From: Bacteroidota bacterium
Lineage (GTDB): Bacteria > Bacteroidota > Bacteroidia > Chitinophagales > JADIYW01
NCBI GenBank assembly: GCA_016705125.1
Contig: JADIYW010000001.1
Location: forward strand, 22,501 to 86,500
Length of the DNA: 64,000 bases
Direction: 5' to 3'
Under the pieces are notes generated by a model. It had not been told where the DNA came from and ran no database searches. It worked only from the letters and a program-made list of their open reading frames with translations. Position 1 is the stretch's first letter. Every line of letters starts with the position of its first letter. A program made the position numbers and the translations under genes. Of this stretch, positions 27,599 to 36,355 are shown one piece after another.

Positions 27599-27778
27599 TT
27601 AGATTTGTTCTACTGTTACTAAATGTTGTACCTTAGCTACCATACCTTGAATTTGAGGAGTAGCTTCTACCTCTACAGAGCCATTCAATTTTTTTATACC
27701 TAAGGCAAAAATTGTGCTCTTTTGTTTTTTTGGCCTATCAATGGCACTTTTCACCTGAGTGATCCTAATCTTTCCCAT
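27599..27778 (-). CDS. rpmD: 50S ribosomal protein L30
   Basis: 59 residues translated by hand from the ATG at 27778: it opens MGKIRITQVKSAID, continues with RPKKQKSTIFALGIKKLN and ends HLVTVEQI. This is the bacterial short L30, with its usual neighbours rpsE and rplO. The TAA (27599-27601) lies 3 bases before the ATG of rplO. Confidence 0.95.
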   Translation of the reverse strand: MGKIRITQVKSAIDRPKKQKSTIFALGIKKLNGSVEVEATPQIQGMVAKVQHLVTVEQI

Positions 27779-27782
27779 TATA

Positions 27783-28301
27783 CTATCCGTTAAAAACTTT
27801 GCTTAATGAAATATTTCTATCTTTTGAAACAGTGAAAGGATCTCTCAATAAGCTTAAAGCTAATATTGTTGCCTTTACAACGTTGTGTGGATTGGATGAG
27901 CCCAAAGATTTAGCTAGTACATTGTGTATACCTGCACTTTCTAATACTGCTCTCATTGATCCTCCAGCGATTACTCCAGTACCATCAGATGCTGGTTTGA
28001 TAAGTACTTTTGCACCATCAAATCTTCCCAATTGTTCATGCGGGATTGTACCTTTAAGTACAGGAACTTTTATTAAGTTCTTTTTAGCATCATCGATTCC
28101 TTTGGTAATAGCAGCTTGAACTTCACGAGCTTTACCCAAACCATATCCAACGGTTCCATTTTCGTCTCCAACGATTACAAGAGCTGAGAAACTAAATGTT
28201 CTTCCTCCTTTAGTAACCTTTGCAACCCTTTGAATATTAACTACTTTATCCTTTAGTTCTAATTCGCTGGCTTTAACCTTTATATCTTTCACTTTCGTCA
28301 T
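27783..28301 (-). CDS. rpsE: 30S ribosomal protein S5
   Basis: 172 residues. LELKDKVVNIQRVAKVTKGGR and VIVGDENGTVGYGLGKAREV make the double-stranded RNA-binding-like domain; PASDGTGVIAGGSMRAVLE belongs to the C-terminal domain. It takes part in decoding accuracy. The 4-base gap to rpmD suggests coupling. Confidence 0.97.
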   Translation of the reverse strand: MTKVKDIKVKASELELKDKVVNIQRVAKVTKGGRTFSFSALVIVGDENGTVGYGLGKAREVQAAITKGIDDAKKNLIKVPVLKGTIPHEQLGRFDGAKVLIKPASDGTGVIAGGSMRAVLESAGIHNVLAKSLGSSNPHNVVKATILALSLLRDPFTVSKDRNISLSKVFNG

Positions 28302-28311
28302 TATTAATATT

Positions 28312-28662
28312 TTAGAAATTTAATCCACCTTCTCTAGCTCCATCAGCTAATGATTTCACTCGACCATGGTACAAATACCCTCCTCTATCAAAAACAACAT
28401 CTATTACTCCTGCAGATTTGGCTTTCTCAGCTAATGCTATACCAACTTCTTTAGCCTGTTCTACTTTGTTTTTAACTTTTTCGCTCTTTACCGAAGAAGC
28501 AGATGCAATTGTAATTCCTTTTGAATCATCTATTATTTGAGCATATATTTCTTTATTGCTTCTAAAAATAGAAATCCTTGGTCTTGCACTCGTACCAGCT
28601 AATTTCTTGCGGATACTTTTTTTAATTTTTAGTCTTCTTAAGACTGGCTTAGTTTGTCCCAT
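28312..28662 (-). CDS. rplR: 50S ribosomal protein L18
   Basis: 116 residues. The basic N-terminus RRLKIKKSIRKKLAGT, then RPRISIFRSNKEIYAQIIDD and FDRGGYLYHGRVKSLADGAR match L18, which binds 5S rRNA with L5. Normal length and place between rplF and rpsE. Confidence 0.97.
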   Translation of the reverse strand: MGQTKPVLRRLKIKKSIRKKLAGTSARPRISIFRSNKEIYAQIIDDSKGITIASASSVKSEKVKNKVEQAKEVGIALAEKAKSAGVIDVVFDRGGYLYHGRVKSLADGAREGGLNF

Positions 28663-28673
28663 CTTACTTTATT

Positions 28674-29231
28674 TTATTTTTTACCAGCTGATTTACCTGC
28701 TTTTCTTCTAAGAATCTCTCCAGAATACTTAATACCTTTTCCTTTATATGGTTCTGGCTTACGCAATGATCTAATCTTAGCGGCAACTTGTCCAATTAAT
28801 TGTTTGTCTATGGATTCTAATCTTACTTTAGGCGGTTGACCTTTTTCTTGACTAGTTGATAATTTTATTTCATTTGGCAATAAAACATAGATAGGGTGAG
28901 AATAACCAATTGATAATTCTAAAACCTGATCTGTATTTGATGCTCTATAACCAACCCCAATCAATTCTAATTCTCTTACAAATCCTTCATGAACGCCAAC
29001 CACCATATTTGAAATAAGTGATCTATACAAACCATGAAGTGCTTTGTGTCTTTTTTGTTCAGTTGGTCTACTAACTGTTAAAGTATTTCCTTCAACACTA
29101 ATTTCGATATCTCTATCTACTTTTTGAATAAGTGTACCTTTAGGTCCTTTAACCTGTACAATATTATTTTCTCCAACTTTACATTCCACTCCACTTGGTA
29201 TTGAAATGGGTGCTTTACCTATCCTTGACAT
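28674..29231 (-). CDS. rplF: 50S ribosomal protein L6
   Basis: 185 residues. MSRIGKAPISIPSGVE is the usual start, GLYRSLISNMVVGVHEGF joins the two L6 repeats, and RKPEPYKGKGIKYSGEILRRK is the conserved C-terminal signature near the sarcin-ricin loop. Confidence 0.97.
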   Translation of the reverse strand: MSRIGKAPISIPSGVECKVGENNIVQVKGPKGTLIQKVDRDIEISVEGNTLTVSRPTEQKRHKALHGLYRSLISNMVVGVHEGFVRELELIGVGYRASNTDQVLELSIGYSHPIYVLLPNEIKLSTSQEKGQPPKVRLESIDKQLIGQVAAKIRSLRKPEPYKGKGIKYSGEILRRKAGKSAGKK

Positions 29232-29243
29232 TTTTCTAACTTT

Positions 29244-29642
29244 TTATGATACGAAACAAATAACTTCGCCACCGATATTCATCTCTCTTGCTTGCTTGTC
29301 TGTTAAAAGACCTTTTGAAGTAGAAAGAATTGCAATTCCTAAACCATTTTTTACTCTAGGAATTCCTGCTACGTGACTATATTTTCTTAAACCTGATCTA
29401 CTCACTCTTATTAATTCCCGTATAACAGGAGTACGAGTTTCTAGATTATACTTTAAAGCAATTTTAATAGTGCCTTGTGGACCTTCATCCACAAATTTGT
29501 ATTGAGCAATATAACCGTTCTCAAATAAGATTTCAGTTATCTTCTTTTTCATGTTTGATGCAGGAATGTCTAAAACCTTATGTCCTGCCAATTGTGAGTT
29601 GCGGATTCTTGTTAAATAATCTGCGATTGGATCTGTTACCAT
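29244..29642 (-). CDS. rpsH: 30S ribosomal protein S8
   Basis: 132 residues. DPIADYLTRIRNSQ opens S8, and LRKYSHVAGIPRVKNGLGIAILSTSKG with the final GGEVICFVS is the conserved rRNA-binding half. S8 is a primary 16S binder and represses the spc operon in Escherichia coli; whether it does so here is unknown. Confidence 0.97.
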   Translation of the reverse strand: MVTDPIADYLTRIRNSQLAGHKVLDIPASNMKKKITEILFENGYIAQYKFVDEGPQGTIKIALKYNLETRTPVIRELIRVSRSGLRKYSHVAGIPRVKNGLGIAILSTSKGLLTDKQAREMNIGGEVICFVS

Positions 29643-29670
29643 TTTATTCTTTTTTGTAATTCTTAATGTA

Positions 29671-29940
29671 TTACCAGCTGGCTTTTGTTACACCTGGGAT
29701 TTTTCCATCAAGTGCTAATTCTCTAAATTTAATCCTAGAAATTCCAAAGAAACGAATATACCCTCTTGGTCTTCCTGTTATTTTACACCGATTGTGGTAT
29801 CTAACTGGAGAAGAATTTTTTGGTAAAGCATCCAAAAGACCTAATTCTCCTTCAGCTTTATATTTTTTTCTTTTCTCAGCGTATTTGTCGATGAGTTTTT
29901 TGCGCTTTACTTCACGCGCTTTCATTGATTCCTTAGCCAT
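29671..29940 (-). CDS. rpsN: 30S ribosomal protein S14
   Basis: 89 residues. The C-terminal half RNRCKITGRPRGYIRFFGISR-type region (here HNRCKITGRPRGY) is diagnostic. The two CxxC zinc pairs are missing; only one Cys remains, so this is the longer zinc-independent form. Confidence 0.97.
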   Translation of the reverse strand: MAKESMKAREVKRKKLIDKYAEKRKKYKAEGELGLLDALPKNSSPVRYHNRCKITGRPRGYIRFFGISRIKFRELALDGKIPGVTKASW

Positions 29941-29955
29941 ACTATTTGTATACTT

Positions 29956-30507
29956 TTATTTTTTTCTAAATGCTATTCCCAATTTTGACAAAAGAGCATG
30001 TGCTTCTTCATCTTTCTTAGCTGTGGTTACAAAGGTAATATCCATCCCGCCAATTTTATTGATTTTGTCAATATTGATTTCAGGAAAAATAATTTGTTCT
30101 GTAATTCCAAGAGTATAATTTCCTCTGCCATCAAAAGCTTTTTCATTTACACCTTTGAAATCACGTACCTGAGGCAATGCAACAGCTACTAATCTATCTA
30201 AGAATTCATACATTCGGTCAGATCGAAGTGTAACTCTTGCTCCAATCGGCATATCTTCTCTCAATTTGAAATTCGAAATCGCCTTTTTTGATTTTGTAGC
30301 TACTGCTCTTTGACCTGCAATATTAGACATTTCATCTATTGCTGTATCTACTAATTTCTTATCACTAACTGCTGCTCCAACTCCTTGGTTGATACAAATC
30401 TTAACCAATCTTGGTACTTGCATGATGCTTTTATACTTAAACTGTTCCATCAGTTCAGCTATAATCTCATCTTTATACTTTGCTTTTAAACGTGGTACGT
30501 AACTCAT
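29956..30507 (-). CDS. rplE: 50S ribosomal protein L5
   Basis: 183 residues. MQVPRLVKICINQGVG and RVTLRSDRMYEFLDRLV, with FPEINIDKINKIGGMDIT near the end, match L5, which binds 5S rRNA and P-site tRNA. Its ATG overlaps the rplX stop by one base. Confidence 0.97.
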   Translation of the reverse strand: MSYVPRLKAKYKDEIIAELMEQFKYKSIMQVPRLVKICINQGVGAAVSDKKLVDTAIDEMSNIAGQRAVATKSKKAISNFKLREDMPIGARVTLRSDRMYEFLDRLVAVALPQVRDFKGVNEKAFDGRGNYTLGITEQIIFPEINIDKINKIGGMDITFVTTAKKDEEAHALLSKLGIAFRKK

Positions 30508-30848
30508 TATTTAATTATCTCTAAAGTTTTCTTTGAATATCTTACTATCTTATCTCCTTCAACTCTTCTGCCAATTCTGGTAGGTGTTCCGCCTACTACT
30601 AACATAAGATTTGAAATATTAATAGGAGCTTCTTGCTTTATAATGCCACCTGCAGTATTTTTAGCATTTGGTTTGGTGTGCTTAGAAACCATTCTAATAC
30701 CCTCTACAATTGCTCTATTTTCTGCTGGAATTACTTCCAAAACAACACCTGTCTTTCCTTTATAATCTCCAGAAAGAACTTTCACAGTGTCTCCTTTTTT
30801 GATTTTTATTTTTGGTAAAAATCTTTTTTGTTGATTTACTTTTTTCAT
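30507..30848 (-). CDS. rplX: 50S ribosomal protein L24
   Basis: 113 residues from the ATG at 30848. The frame is open for ten more codons, but that would run into the rplN gene. KIKKGDTVKVLSGDYKGKTGVV is the KOW motif, and AIVEGIRMVSKHTKPN follows as usual. L24 starts 50S assembly. The stop overlaps the rplE start by one base. Confidence 0.95.
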   Translation of the reverse strand: MKKVNQQKRFLPKIKIKKGDTVKVLSGDYKGKTGVVLEVIPAENRAIVEGIRMVSKHTKPNAKNTAGGIIKQEAPINISNLMLVVGGTPTRIGRRVEGDKIVRYSKKTLEIIK

Positions 30849-30849
30849 C

Positions 30850-31218
30850 TTATAATACTTCTGGTGCAAGTGAAACAATTTTCATAAACTGCTTGTCTCT
30901 TAATTCCCTTGCAACAGGGCCAAAGATACGCGAACCTCTTGGTTCGTCAGCAGCATTTAAAAGAACTACGGCATTATCATCAAATCTGATATAAGAACCA
31001 TCTGCTCTTTTTACTTCTTTAGCTGTTCTAACAACTACTGCTTTTGAGACTTGTTTCTTCTTAACGTTTCCTCCTGGGGAAGATTCCTTAACTGAAACAA
31101 TAATTTTGTCTCCTATTGAAGCATACCTTTTTCTAGTACCTCCAAGTACACGAATACAAAGTACTTCCTTTGCTCCGCTATTGTCTGCGACTTTTAGTCT
31201 TGATTCTTGTTGTATCAT
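30850..31218 (-). CDS. rplN: 50S ribosomal protein L14
   Basis: 122 residues, the standard length. MIQQESRLKVADNSGAKEVLC and FDDNAVVLLNAADEPRGSRIFGP are the L14 signature regions; it sits at the subunit interface. It lies one base after rpsQ. Confidence 0.97.
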   Translation of the reverse strand: MIQQESRLKVADNSGAKEVLCIRVLGGTRKRYASIGDKIIVSVKESSPGGNVKKKQVSKAVVVRTAKEVKRADGSYIRFDDNAVVLLNAADEPRGSRIFGPVARELRDKQFMKIVSLAPEVL

Positions 31219-31219
31219 T

Positions 31220-31477
31220 TTACTTAGCTCTTTCTAAGATTTCAATTAATCTCCAATTCTTGGTTTTACTCAATGGTCTCGTTTCCATAATTTTAACAAC
31301 ATCGCCAATGTTGGCTTCGTTCTTTTCATCATGTGCATGAAACTTTTTTGTGCTTTTGATGAACTTACCATAAAATGGATGTCTCATTTTTCGCTCAATT
31401 ACAATAGTGATAGTTTTTTCCATTTTATTACTGGAAACAACTCCTATTCTCGTTTTCCGTTCTTTTCTTTCGATCAT
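31220..31477 (-). CDS. rpsQ: 30S ribosomal protein S17
   Basis: 85 residues. GVVSSNKMEKTITIVIERK and KFHAHDEKNEANIGDVVKI are typical of this OB-fold primary 16S binder. Normal length, 14 bases after rpmC. Confidence 0.96.
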   Translation of the reverse strand: MIERKERKTRIGVVSSNKMEKTITIVIERKMRHPFYGKFIKSTKKFHAHDEKNEANIGDVVKIMETRPLSKTKNWRLIEILERAK

Positions 31478-31491
31478 TGCGATAAATTTAT

Positions 31492-31695
31492 CTATTGACT
31501 CAATTGTCTTTTTCTCAATTCTGTTTTAATTCTAGCAATCTCTTTTCGAATTAAACCCAATTGTCTTGGTTGTTCGATTGGAGAAATTGCATTTGCAAAC
31601 CTCAATTTCTGAAGTCTTGTTTTTGCTTCTAACAGGTCTTGTTGTAGTTCTTCACCTGTTTTAGCTTCTAATAATTCATATGCTTCGTTAGCCAT
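31492..31695 (-). CDS. rpmC: 50S ribosomal protein L29
   Basis: 67 residues forming two helices: KTGEELQQDLLEAKTRLQKLRF and QLGLIRKEIARIKTELRKR. L29 lies at the peptide exit and helps dock trigger factor and SRP. Confidence 0.95.
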   Translation of the reverse strand: MANEAYELLEAKTGEELQQDLLEAKTRLQKLRFANAISPIEQPRQLGLIRKEIARIKTELRKRQLSQ

Positions 31696-31709
31696 TTTCT
31701 TAATTTTAT

Positions 31710-32129
31710 TTATTGAGCGTAATCTCTTCTTACTACAAATTTTGTTGGGAAAGGCAATTTTTGAGCAGCCAAACGCAAAGATTCTTTTGCAACTTCAATT
31801 GAAACACCTTCGGTTTCAAATAAAATTCTTCCTGCATTTACCACTGCAACCCAATGGTCAAGCGCTCCTTTTCCTTTACCCATCCTTACCTCTGCTGGTT
31901 TTCGTGTAATCGGCTTATCTGGAAATATATTAATCCAAACTTTTCCTTCTCTTTTCATACTTCTAGTAACTGCAATCCTTGCTGATTCAATTTGTCTATT
32001 AGTAATCCAACCACTTTCCAACGTTTTCAATCCAAATGATCCGAAAGACAATTCTGCACCTCTTTGAGCTACACCTTTAACCTTGCCTTTGAACATTTTC
32101 CTATATTTTACCCTTTTAGGCTGTAACAT
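31710..32129 (-). CDS. rplP: 50S ribosomal protein L16
   Basis: 139 residues. MLQPKRVKYRKMFKGKVKGVA, RMGKGKGALDHWVAVV and the C-terminal AAQKLPFPTKFV match L16, which helps place A-site tRNA. The PKR...GKGKG segments are conserved. Normal length. Confidence 0.97.
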   Translation of the reverse strand: MLQPKRVKYRKMFKGKVKGVAQRGAELSFGSFGLKTLESGWITNRQIESARIAVTRSMKREGKVWINIFPDKPITRKPAEVRMGKGKGALDHWVAVVNAGRILFETEGVSIEVAKESLRLAAQKLPFPTKFVVRRDYAQ

Positions 32130-32156
32130 GACCTACGCTTTTATTTTTTTAAAAAA

Positions 32157-32915
32157 TTATCTTCTTTCTGTTCTCTTGTCATTTCTGTCATTTCGGTTTC
32201 CACCGCCACCAGCTCCTCCTCTCTTAAAACCACCTGGCTTACCACCTCGTTTGGTTTCTTCCTTTTCCATTACAGGAGAAAAATCTCTTTTACCATAAAC
32301 CTCTCCTTTGCAAATCCAAACTTTTACTCCAATGATTCCATAAACTGTTTGAGCTTCTTTTAAAGCATAATCAATATCAGCTCTGAATGTATGAAGCGGT
32401 GTCCGTCCCTCTTTATATTCTTCTGATCTAGCCATCTCTGCTCCACCCAATCGACCTGAAACTCTTACTTTTATACCCTCAACACCCATTCTCATTGCAG
32501 AAGCAATTGCCATCTTCAAAGCTCTTCTAAAATTAACCCTTGCCTCTAATTGCTTAGCAATAGTTTCTCCAACAATTGCAGCATCGATTTCTGGACGTCT
32601 AATTTCAACGATATTAATTTGAACCTCTTTTTGAGTAAATTTCTTAATCTCTTCCTTAATCTTATCTACCTCATTTCCACCCTTACCAATGATAATACCT
32701 GGTCGTGAAGTATGCATTGAAATAGTAATTCTATTCAAAGTTCTTTCAATTCCAATCTTGGCGATACCACCTTTAGAAATCCTTGCATTCAGATACTTTC
32801 TGATTTTGAAATCTTCTAAAAGTTTGTCTGAAAAATCTTTTCCTCCATACCAATTAGAATCCCATCCTCGAACGATTCCAAGTCTATTTCCTATCGGATT
32901 TGCTTTTTGTCCCAT
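32157..32915 (-). CDS. rpsC: 30S ribosomal protein S3
   Basis: 252 residues. MGQKANPIGNRLGIVRGWDSNW starts the protein; the KH motif is RPGIIIGKGGNEVDKIKEEI near residue 72, and GIKVRVSGRLGGAEMARSE is the C-domain signature. The last 35 residues form a Gly/Arg/Asn-rich tail (KPGGFKRGGAGGGGNR). Such RGG-like tails are seen in S3 of this phylum. S3 lines the mRNA entry. Confidence 0.97.
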   Translation of the reverse strand: MGQKANPIGNRLGIVRGWDSNWYGGKDFSDKLLEDFKIRKYLNARISKGGIAKIGIERTLNRITISMHTSRPGIIIGKGGNEVDKIKEEIKKFTQKEVQINIVEIRRPEIDAAIVGETIAKQLEARVNFRRALKMAIASAMRMGVEGIKVRVSGRLGGAEMARSEEYKEGRTPLHTFRADIDYALKEAQTVYGIIGVKVWICKGEVYGKRDFSPVMEKEETKRGGKPGGFKRGGAGGGGNRNDRNDKRTERR

Positions 32916-32943
32916 TAAGCTATTTTTACTTATTTATTTAATT

Positions 32944-33321
32944 CTACTTGTTAATATCTACTACGTTGTCCTCTTCTACTAATGTACGACTTGCAACAGT
33001 AATAGTAATATGATTCGATCTTTTTCTCAATCTGTATGCACGTCCTTGAGGAGCAGGAAGAAATCTTTTAAGTGTTCTACCTCCATTTACAAAAACTTCT
33101 TTCACATAAAGTTCGCTGTCTTCAGGGTTAAGTTCAAATTTTGCAGCCCAATTAGCAATTGCTGATTTAAGCAATTTCTCCAATTTAAGAGCACTTTCTT
33201 TTCTTGTAAAGGCCAAAATATTTAGCGCTTTATCAACATCCACACCTCGGATATTGTCTACTACCAATCGCATTTTCCTAGGCGATGTTGGACAGTTGTT
33301 TAATTTTGCACTTGCTTGCAT
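32944..33321 (-). CDS. rplV: 50S ribosomal protein L22
   Basis: 125 residues. MRLVVDNIRGVDVDKALNIL opens the globular domain, and the exit-tunnel loop RTLKRFLPAPQGRAYRLRKRS is intact, with no duplication or deletion of the macrolide-resistance type. Normal length. Confidence 0.96.
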   Translation of the reverse strand: MQASAKLNNCPTSPRKMRLVVDNIRGVDVDKALNILAFTRKESALKLEKLLKSAIANWAAKFELNPEDSELYVKEVFVNGGRTLKRFLPAPQGRAYRLRKRSNHITITVASRTLVEEDNVVDINK

Positions 33322-33332
33322 AGTTATTTTCT

Positions 33333-33599
33333 TTATTTTCTGTTTCCAGAATGTCCTTTAAATTGTCTAGTAGGTGAAAATTCTCCCAACTTGTGACCTA
33401 CCATGTTTTCAGTAATATACACTGGAATAAATTTATTTCCATTGTGTACTGCAAAAGTATGCCCAACAAATTCTGGGGTAATCATCGATCCACGTGACCA
33501 AGTTTTAATCACTGTCTTTTTATTTGCCTCGTTCATAGCATCCAACTTCTTTTGAAGTTTAAAAGCTACATAAGGACCTTTCTTTAATGACCTTGCCAT
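33333..33599 (-). CDS. rpsS: 30S ribosomal protein S19
   Basis: 88 residues. MARSLKKGPYVAFKLQKKL, WSRGSMITPEFVGHTFAVHNG and MVGHKLGEFSPTRQFKGH are all diagnostic; S19 sits in the 30S head beside S13. It starts 3 bases after rplB. Confidence 0.97.
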   Translation of the reverse strand: MARSLKKGPYVAFKLQKKLDAMNEANKKTVIKTWSRGSMITPEFVGHTFAVHNGNKFIPVYITENMVGHKLGEFSPTRQFKGHSGNRK

Positions 33600-33602
33600 C
33601 TT

Positions 33603-34427
33603 TTATTTCTTTCTTGAGTTTATGATTAATTTGTTCGAGGCCTTATTTGGGTTTCTGGTTTTCTTACCTCTTGAATACAAACCTGTTCTTGAACGAGGTT
33701 GTCCTCCAGAAGCTCTACCTTCACCACCACCCATAGGGTGATCTACTGGATTCATCGCTACCCCTCTTACTCTTGGTCGTCTTCCTAACCATCTTTTTCT
33801 TCCTGCTTTACCAGATTTAACTAAACTATGATCTGAATTTGAAACTGAACCGATAGTAGCCATACAAGTAGCTAATACCATTCGAGATTCTCCAGAAGGT
33901 AATTTTACAACTACATACTTACCATCTTTTGCTGATAACTGAGCAAATCCTCCAGCGCTTCTTACTATTGCACCACCTCTTCCAAGTTGTAATTCAATAT
34001 TGTGAATAATAGAACCTAAAGGCATTTTTCCAATTTGCATTGCATTACCAACTTCAGGTGCTACTGATTCGCCAGAAATAATTTCTTGCCCTACTTGGAT
34101 TCCTTCTGGAGCAAGGATATATCTCTTCTCTCCATCTTTATAGAAAATTAAAGAAATAAATGCTGTTCGATTTGGATCGTATTCGATGGTTTTAACAACC
34201 CCAGGAACACCGTGCTTATCTCTTTTGAAATCAATAATACGATATCTCTGTTTGTGTCCACCACCCACATTTCTGATAGTCATGTGCCCCTGAACATTAC
34301 GTCCAGCAGTTGTTCTAGATGATGCCAATAACGATTTCTCCGGTTTATCCGTAGTAACCTCTGCATAGGTATTGGCTATTTTGTGCCTTAATCCCGGTGT
34401 AACCGGATTAAACTTTTTAACGCTCAT
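33603..34427 (-). CDS. rplB: 50S ribosomal protein L2
   Basis: 274 residues. The catalytic-region signature RGVAMNPVDHPMGGGEGR is near the C-terminus, with the conserved His in the PVDHPMGGG stretch that is important for peptidyl transferase assembly. KRDKHGVPGVVKTIEYDPNR fits the N-domain. A 62-base gap without visible structure precedes it. Confidence 0.97.
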   Translation of the reverse strand: MSVKKFNPVTPGLRHKIANTYAEVTTDKPEKSLLASSRTTAGRNVQGHMTIRNVGGGHKQRYRIIDFKRDKHGVPGVVKTIEYDPNRTAFISLIFYKDGEKRYILAPEGIQVGQEIISGESVAPEVGNAMQIGKMPLGSIIHNIELQLGRGGAIVRSAGGFAQLSAKDGKYVVVKLPSGESRMVLATCMATIGSVSNSDHSLVKSGKAGRKRWLGRRPRVRGVAMNPVDHPMGGGEGRASGGQPRSRTGLYSRGKKTRNPNKASNKLIINSRKK

Positions 34428-34489
34428 TTTTTATATTTTCTTAATTTTCGCCTAAGAATAAGCATAGCTTCCAATAAATTAGAAAGATT

Positions 34490-34780
34490 TTAAATTTCTG
34501 CGTAGAAATCTATCGTCTCACCTTTTGCTAATGTAACTATTGCTTTTTTATATCCACTTTTTCTTCCTGAAACAATTCCCTTTTTAGTCATTCTTGACTT
34601 TGCTTTAGCAGGAACTTTCATTGTATTCACTGCTTCAACATTCACACCATACAAAGCCTCAATGGCTTTTTTGATTTCGATTTTGTTTGACTTGCTTTCC
34701 ACTTTAAAACCATAACGGTTTAGTTTCTCGCCTAGCGCAGACAATTTTTCTGTAATCAACGGTTTCTTTAAAATATCCAT
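34490..34780 (-). CDS. rplW: 50S ribosomal protein L23
   Basis: 96 residues from the ATG at 34780 (a GTG one codon upstream is less likely). MDILKKPLITEKLSALGEKL, IEIKKAIEALYGVNVEAVNT and the loop region match L23, the exit-site docking protein for trigger factor and SRP. Confidence 0.95.
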   Translation of the reverse strand: MDILKKPLITEKLSALGEKLNRYGFKVESKSNKIEIKKAIEALYGVNVEAVNTMKVPAKAKSRMTKKGIVSGRKSGYKKAIVTLAKGETIDFYAEI

Positions 34781-34803
34781 CACTTAATCTATTAATGGGT
34801 TAC

Positions 34804-35421
34804 TTAATTATTTAAAGCTTCTAAAGCTTTTTCACATAAAAATACTTGATTCGCATTTAAAATATCATAAGCATGCAAACTGTTTACGTTTGTATAATTC
34901 GCTCCTTTAATATTTCTACTTGCCAGTAATACATTTTCTGAATAATCAGGAACAACTACTAATGATTTCCTATTTTCCAATCCAAATGCTTTCAAAAAAC
35001 TTAAATATGATTTTGTCTTTGGGGTATCAAATGTAAAATCTTCTAATACCTTCAATTTTTCTTCCTTAAATTTAGTTGAAAGTGCTGACTTACGTGCTAA
35101 ATCTATTACCTTTTTATTCAATTTGAAACTATAATCACGAGGACGTGGACCAAAAATTCTAGCTCCACCTTTTAACAAAGGACTTTTTCCACTTCCTTTT
35201 CTAGCTCCACCTGTACCTTTTTGACGAACTAATTTCTTAGTTGAACCTGAAACATCAGATACTTCTTTTGTTTTATGCGTTCCGCTTCTTCTGTTTGCTA
35301 AAAATTGCTTAACAGCTAAATACAAAACGTGATCATTTGGCTCAATTCCAAAAATTGATTCTGGTAACTCCACAGACCTCCCTAAGGATTTACCATCTAT
35401 GCTATAAACTTCTGCTTTCAT
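34804..35421 (-). CDS. rplD: 50S ribosomal protein L4
   Basis: 205 residues. The tunnel loop KLVRQKGTGGARKGSGKSPLLKGG is intact and followed by RIFGPRPRDYSFKLNKKV. In Escherichia coli L4 also represses the S10 operon, but no leader like that one can be recognised here, because rpsJ is fused to fusA. Confidence 0.97.
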   Translation of the reverse strand: MKAEVYSIDGKSLGRSVELPESIFGIEPNDHVLYLAVKQFLANRRSGTHKTKEVSDVSGSTKKLVRQKGTGGARKGSGKSPLLKGGARIFGPRPRDYSFKLNKKVIDLARKSALSTKFKEEKLKVLEDFTFDTPKTKSYLSFLKAFGLENRKSLVVVPDYSENVLLASRNIKGANYTNVNSLHAYDILNANQVFLCEKALEALNN

Positions 35422-35423
35422 CT

Positions 35424-36041
35424 TTATTTTTTCCTCACTATTACATATGAACTAATTGAACCAGGGATATTTCCTTTTACGATTAGTAAATTCTGATCAG
35501 CTAAAACTTGAACAATAGAAGTAACTAACTTAATTCTATCACTTCCCATTCTTCCTCCCATTCTTTTTCCTTTGAAAACTCGAGATGGCCAAGAAGAAGC
35601 TCCCAATGAACCTGGTGCACGTAATCTGTCATGCTGACCATGCGTTCTCATACCTACACCCTTAAAGCCATGTCTTTTAACAACACCTTGAAAACCTTTA
35701 CCTTTACTAGTAGCTATAATAATTACTTTATCACCAGCTTTAAAAGAATCTACATTTATTTCATCACCAGACTTATAATCTCCTGCGAAATCACGCAATT
35801 CAACTAGTTTTGATTGTGGTTCAACACCTGCTTTTTCAAAATGACCTTTCATTGGTCTAGTAGTGTTTTTCTCTTTCTTAACACCATATCCGATCTGAAC
35901 AGCATTATAGCCATCAGTTTCTATGGTTTTTACTTGTGTTACTACACAAGGACCAGCTTGTATTACCGTTACCGGTATTGAATTCCCTAGCTCATTATAA
36001 AGGCTAGTCATTCCTTTTTTTGTTCCGATTAAACCGCTCAT
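35424..36041 (-). CDS. rplC: 50S ribosomal protein L3
   Basis: 205 residues. MSGLIGTKKGMTSLY and the methylated-Gln region GKGFQGVVKRHGFKG with RTHGQHDRLRAPGSLGA are typical. L3 starts 50S assembly and reaches the peptidyl transferase centre. Its ATG overlaps the rpsJ stop by one base. Confidence 0.97.
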   Translation of the reverse strand: MSGLIGTKKGMTSLYNELGNSIPVTVIQAGPCVVTQVKTIETDGYNAVQIGYGVKKEKNTTRPMKGHFEKAGVEPQSKLVELRDFAGDYKSGDEINVDSFKAGDKVIIIATSKGKGFQGVVKRHGFKGVGMRTHGQHDRLRAPGSLGASSWPSRVFKGKRMGGRMGSDRIKLVTSIVQVLADQNLLIVKGNIPGSISSYVIVRKK

Positions 36042-36346
36042 TACACTTTAATTTCTACGTCAACGCCACTTGGCAATTCTAATTTCATCAATGCATCTAC
36101 AGTCTTTGAAGTAGAACTGTATATGTCTAACAACCTCTTATATGTACAAAGTTTAAATTGCTCCCTTGCTGTTTTATTTACGTGTGGAGCTCTTAGAACT
36201 GTAAATATCTTTTTATTAGTTGGAAGAGGAATTGGGCCTGAAACCACAGCTCCTGTACTTCGCACTGTCTTTACAATCTTCTCAGCTGACTTGTCAACGA
36301 GATTGTGATCGTAAGATTTTAGTTTTATTCTAATCCTTTGTGACAT
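36041..36346 (-). CDS. rpsJ: 30S ribosomal protein S10
   Basis: 101 residues. RIRIKLKSYDHNLVDKSAEKIV and RAPHVNKTAREQFKLCTYKRL match S10 (NusE), which also takes part in antitermination. It follows fusA after only 9 bases, with no tuf gene and no promoter between, so the str and S10 blocks are one unit here. Confidence 0.97.
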   Translation of the reverse strand: MSQRIRIKLKSYDHNLVDKSAEKIVKTVRSTGAVVSGPIPLPTNKKIFTVLRAPHVNKTAREQFKLCTYKRLLDIYSSTSKTVDALMKLELPSGVDVEIKV

Positions 36347-36355
36347 TATTTATAA

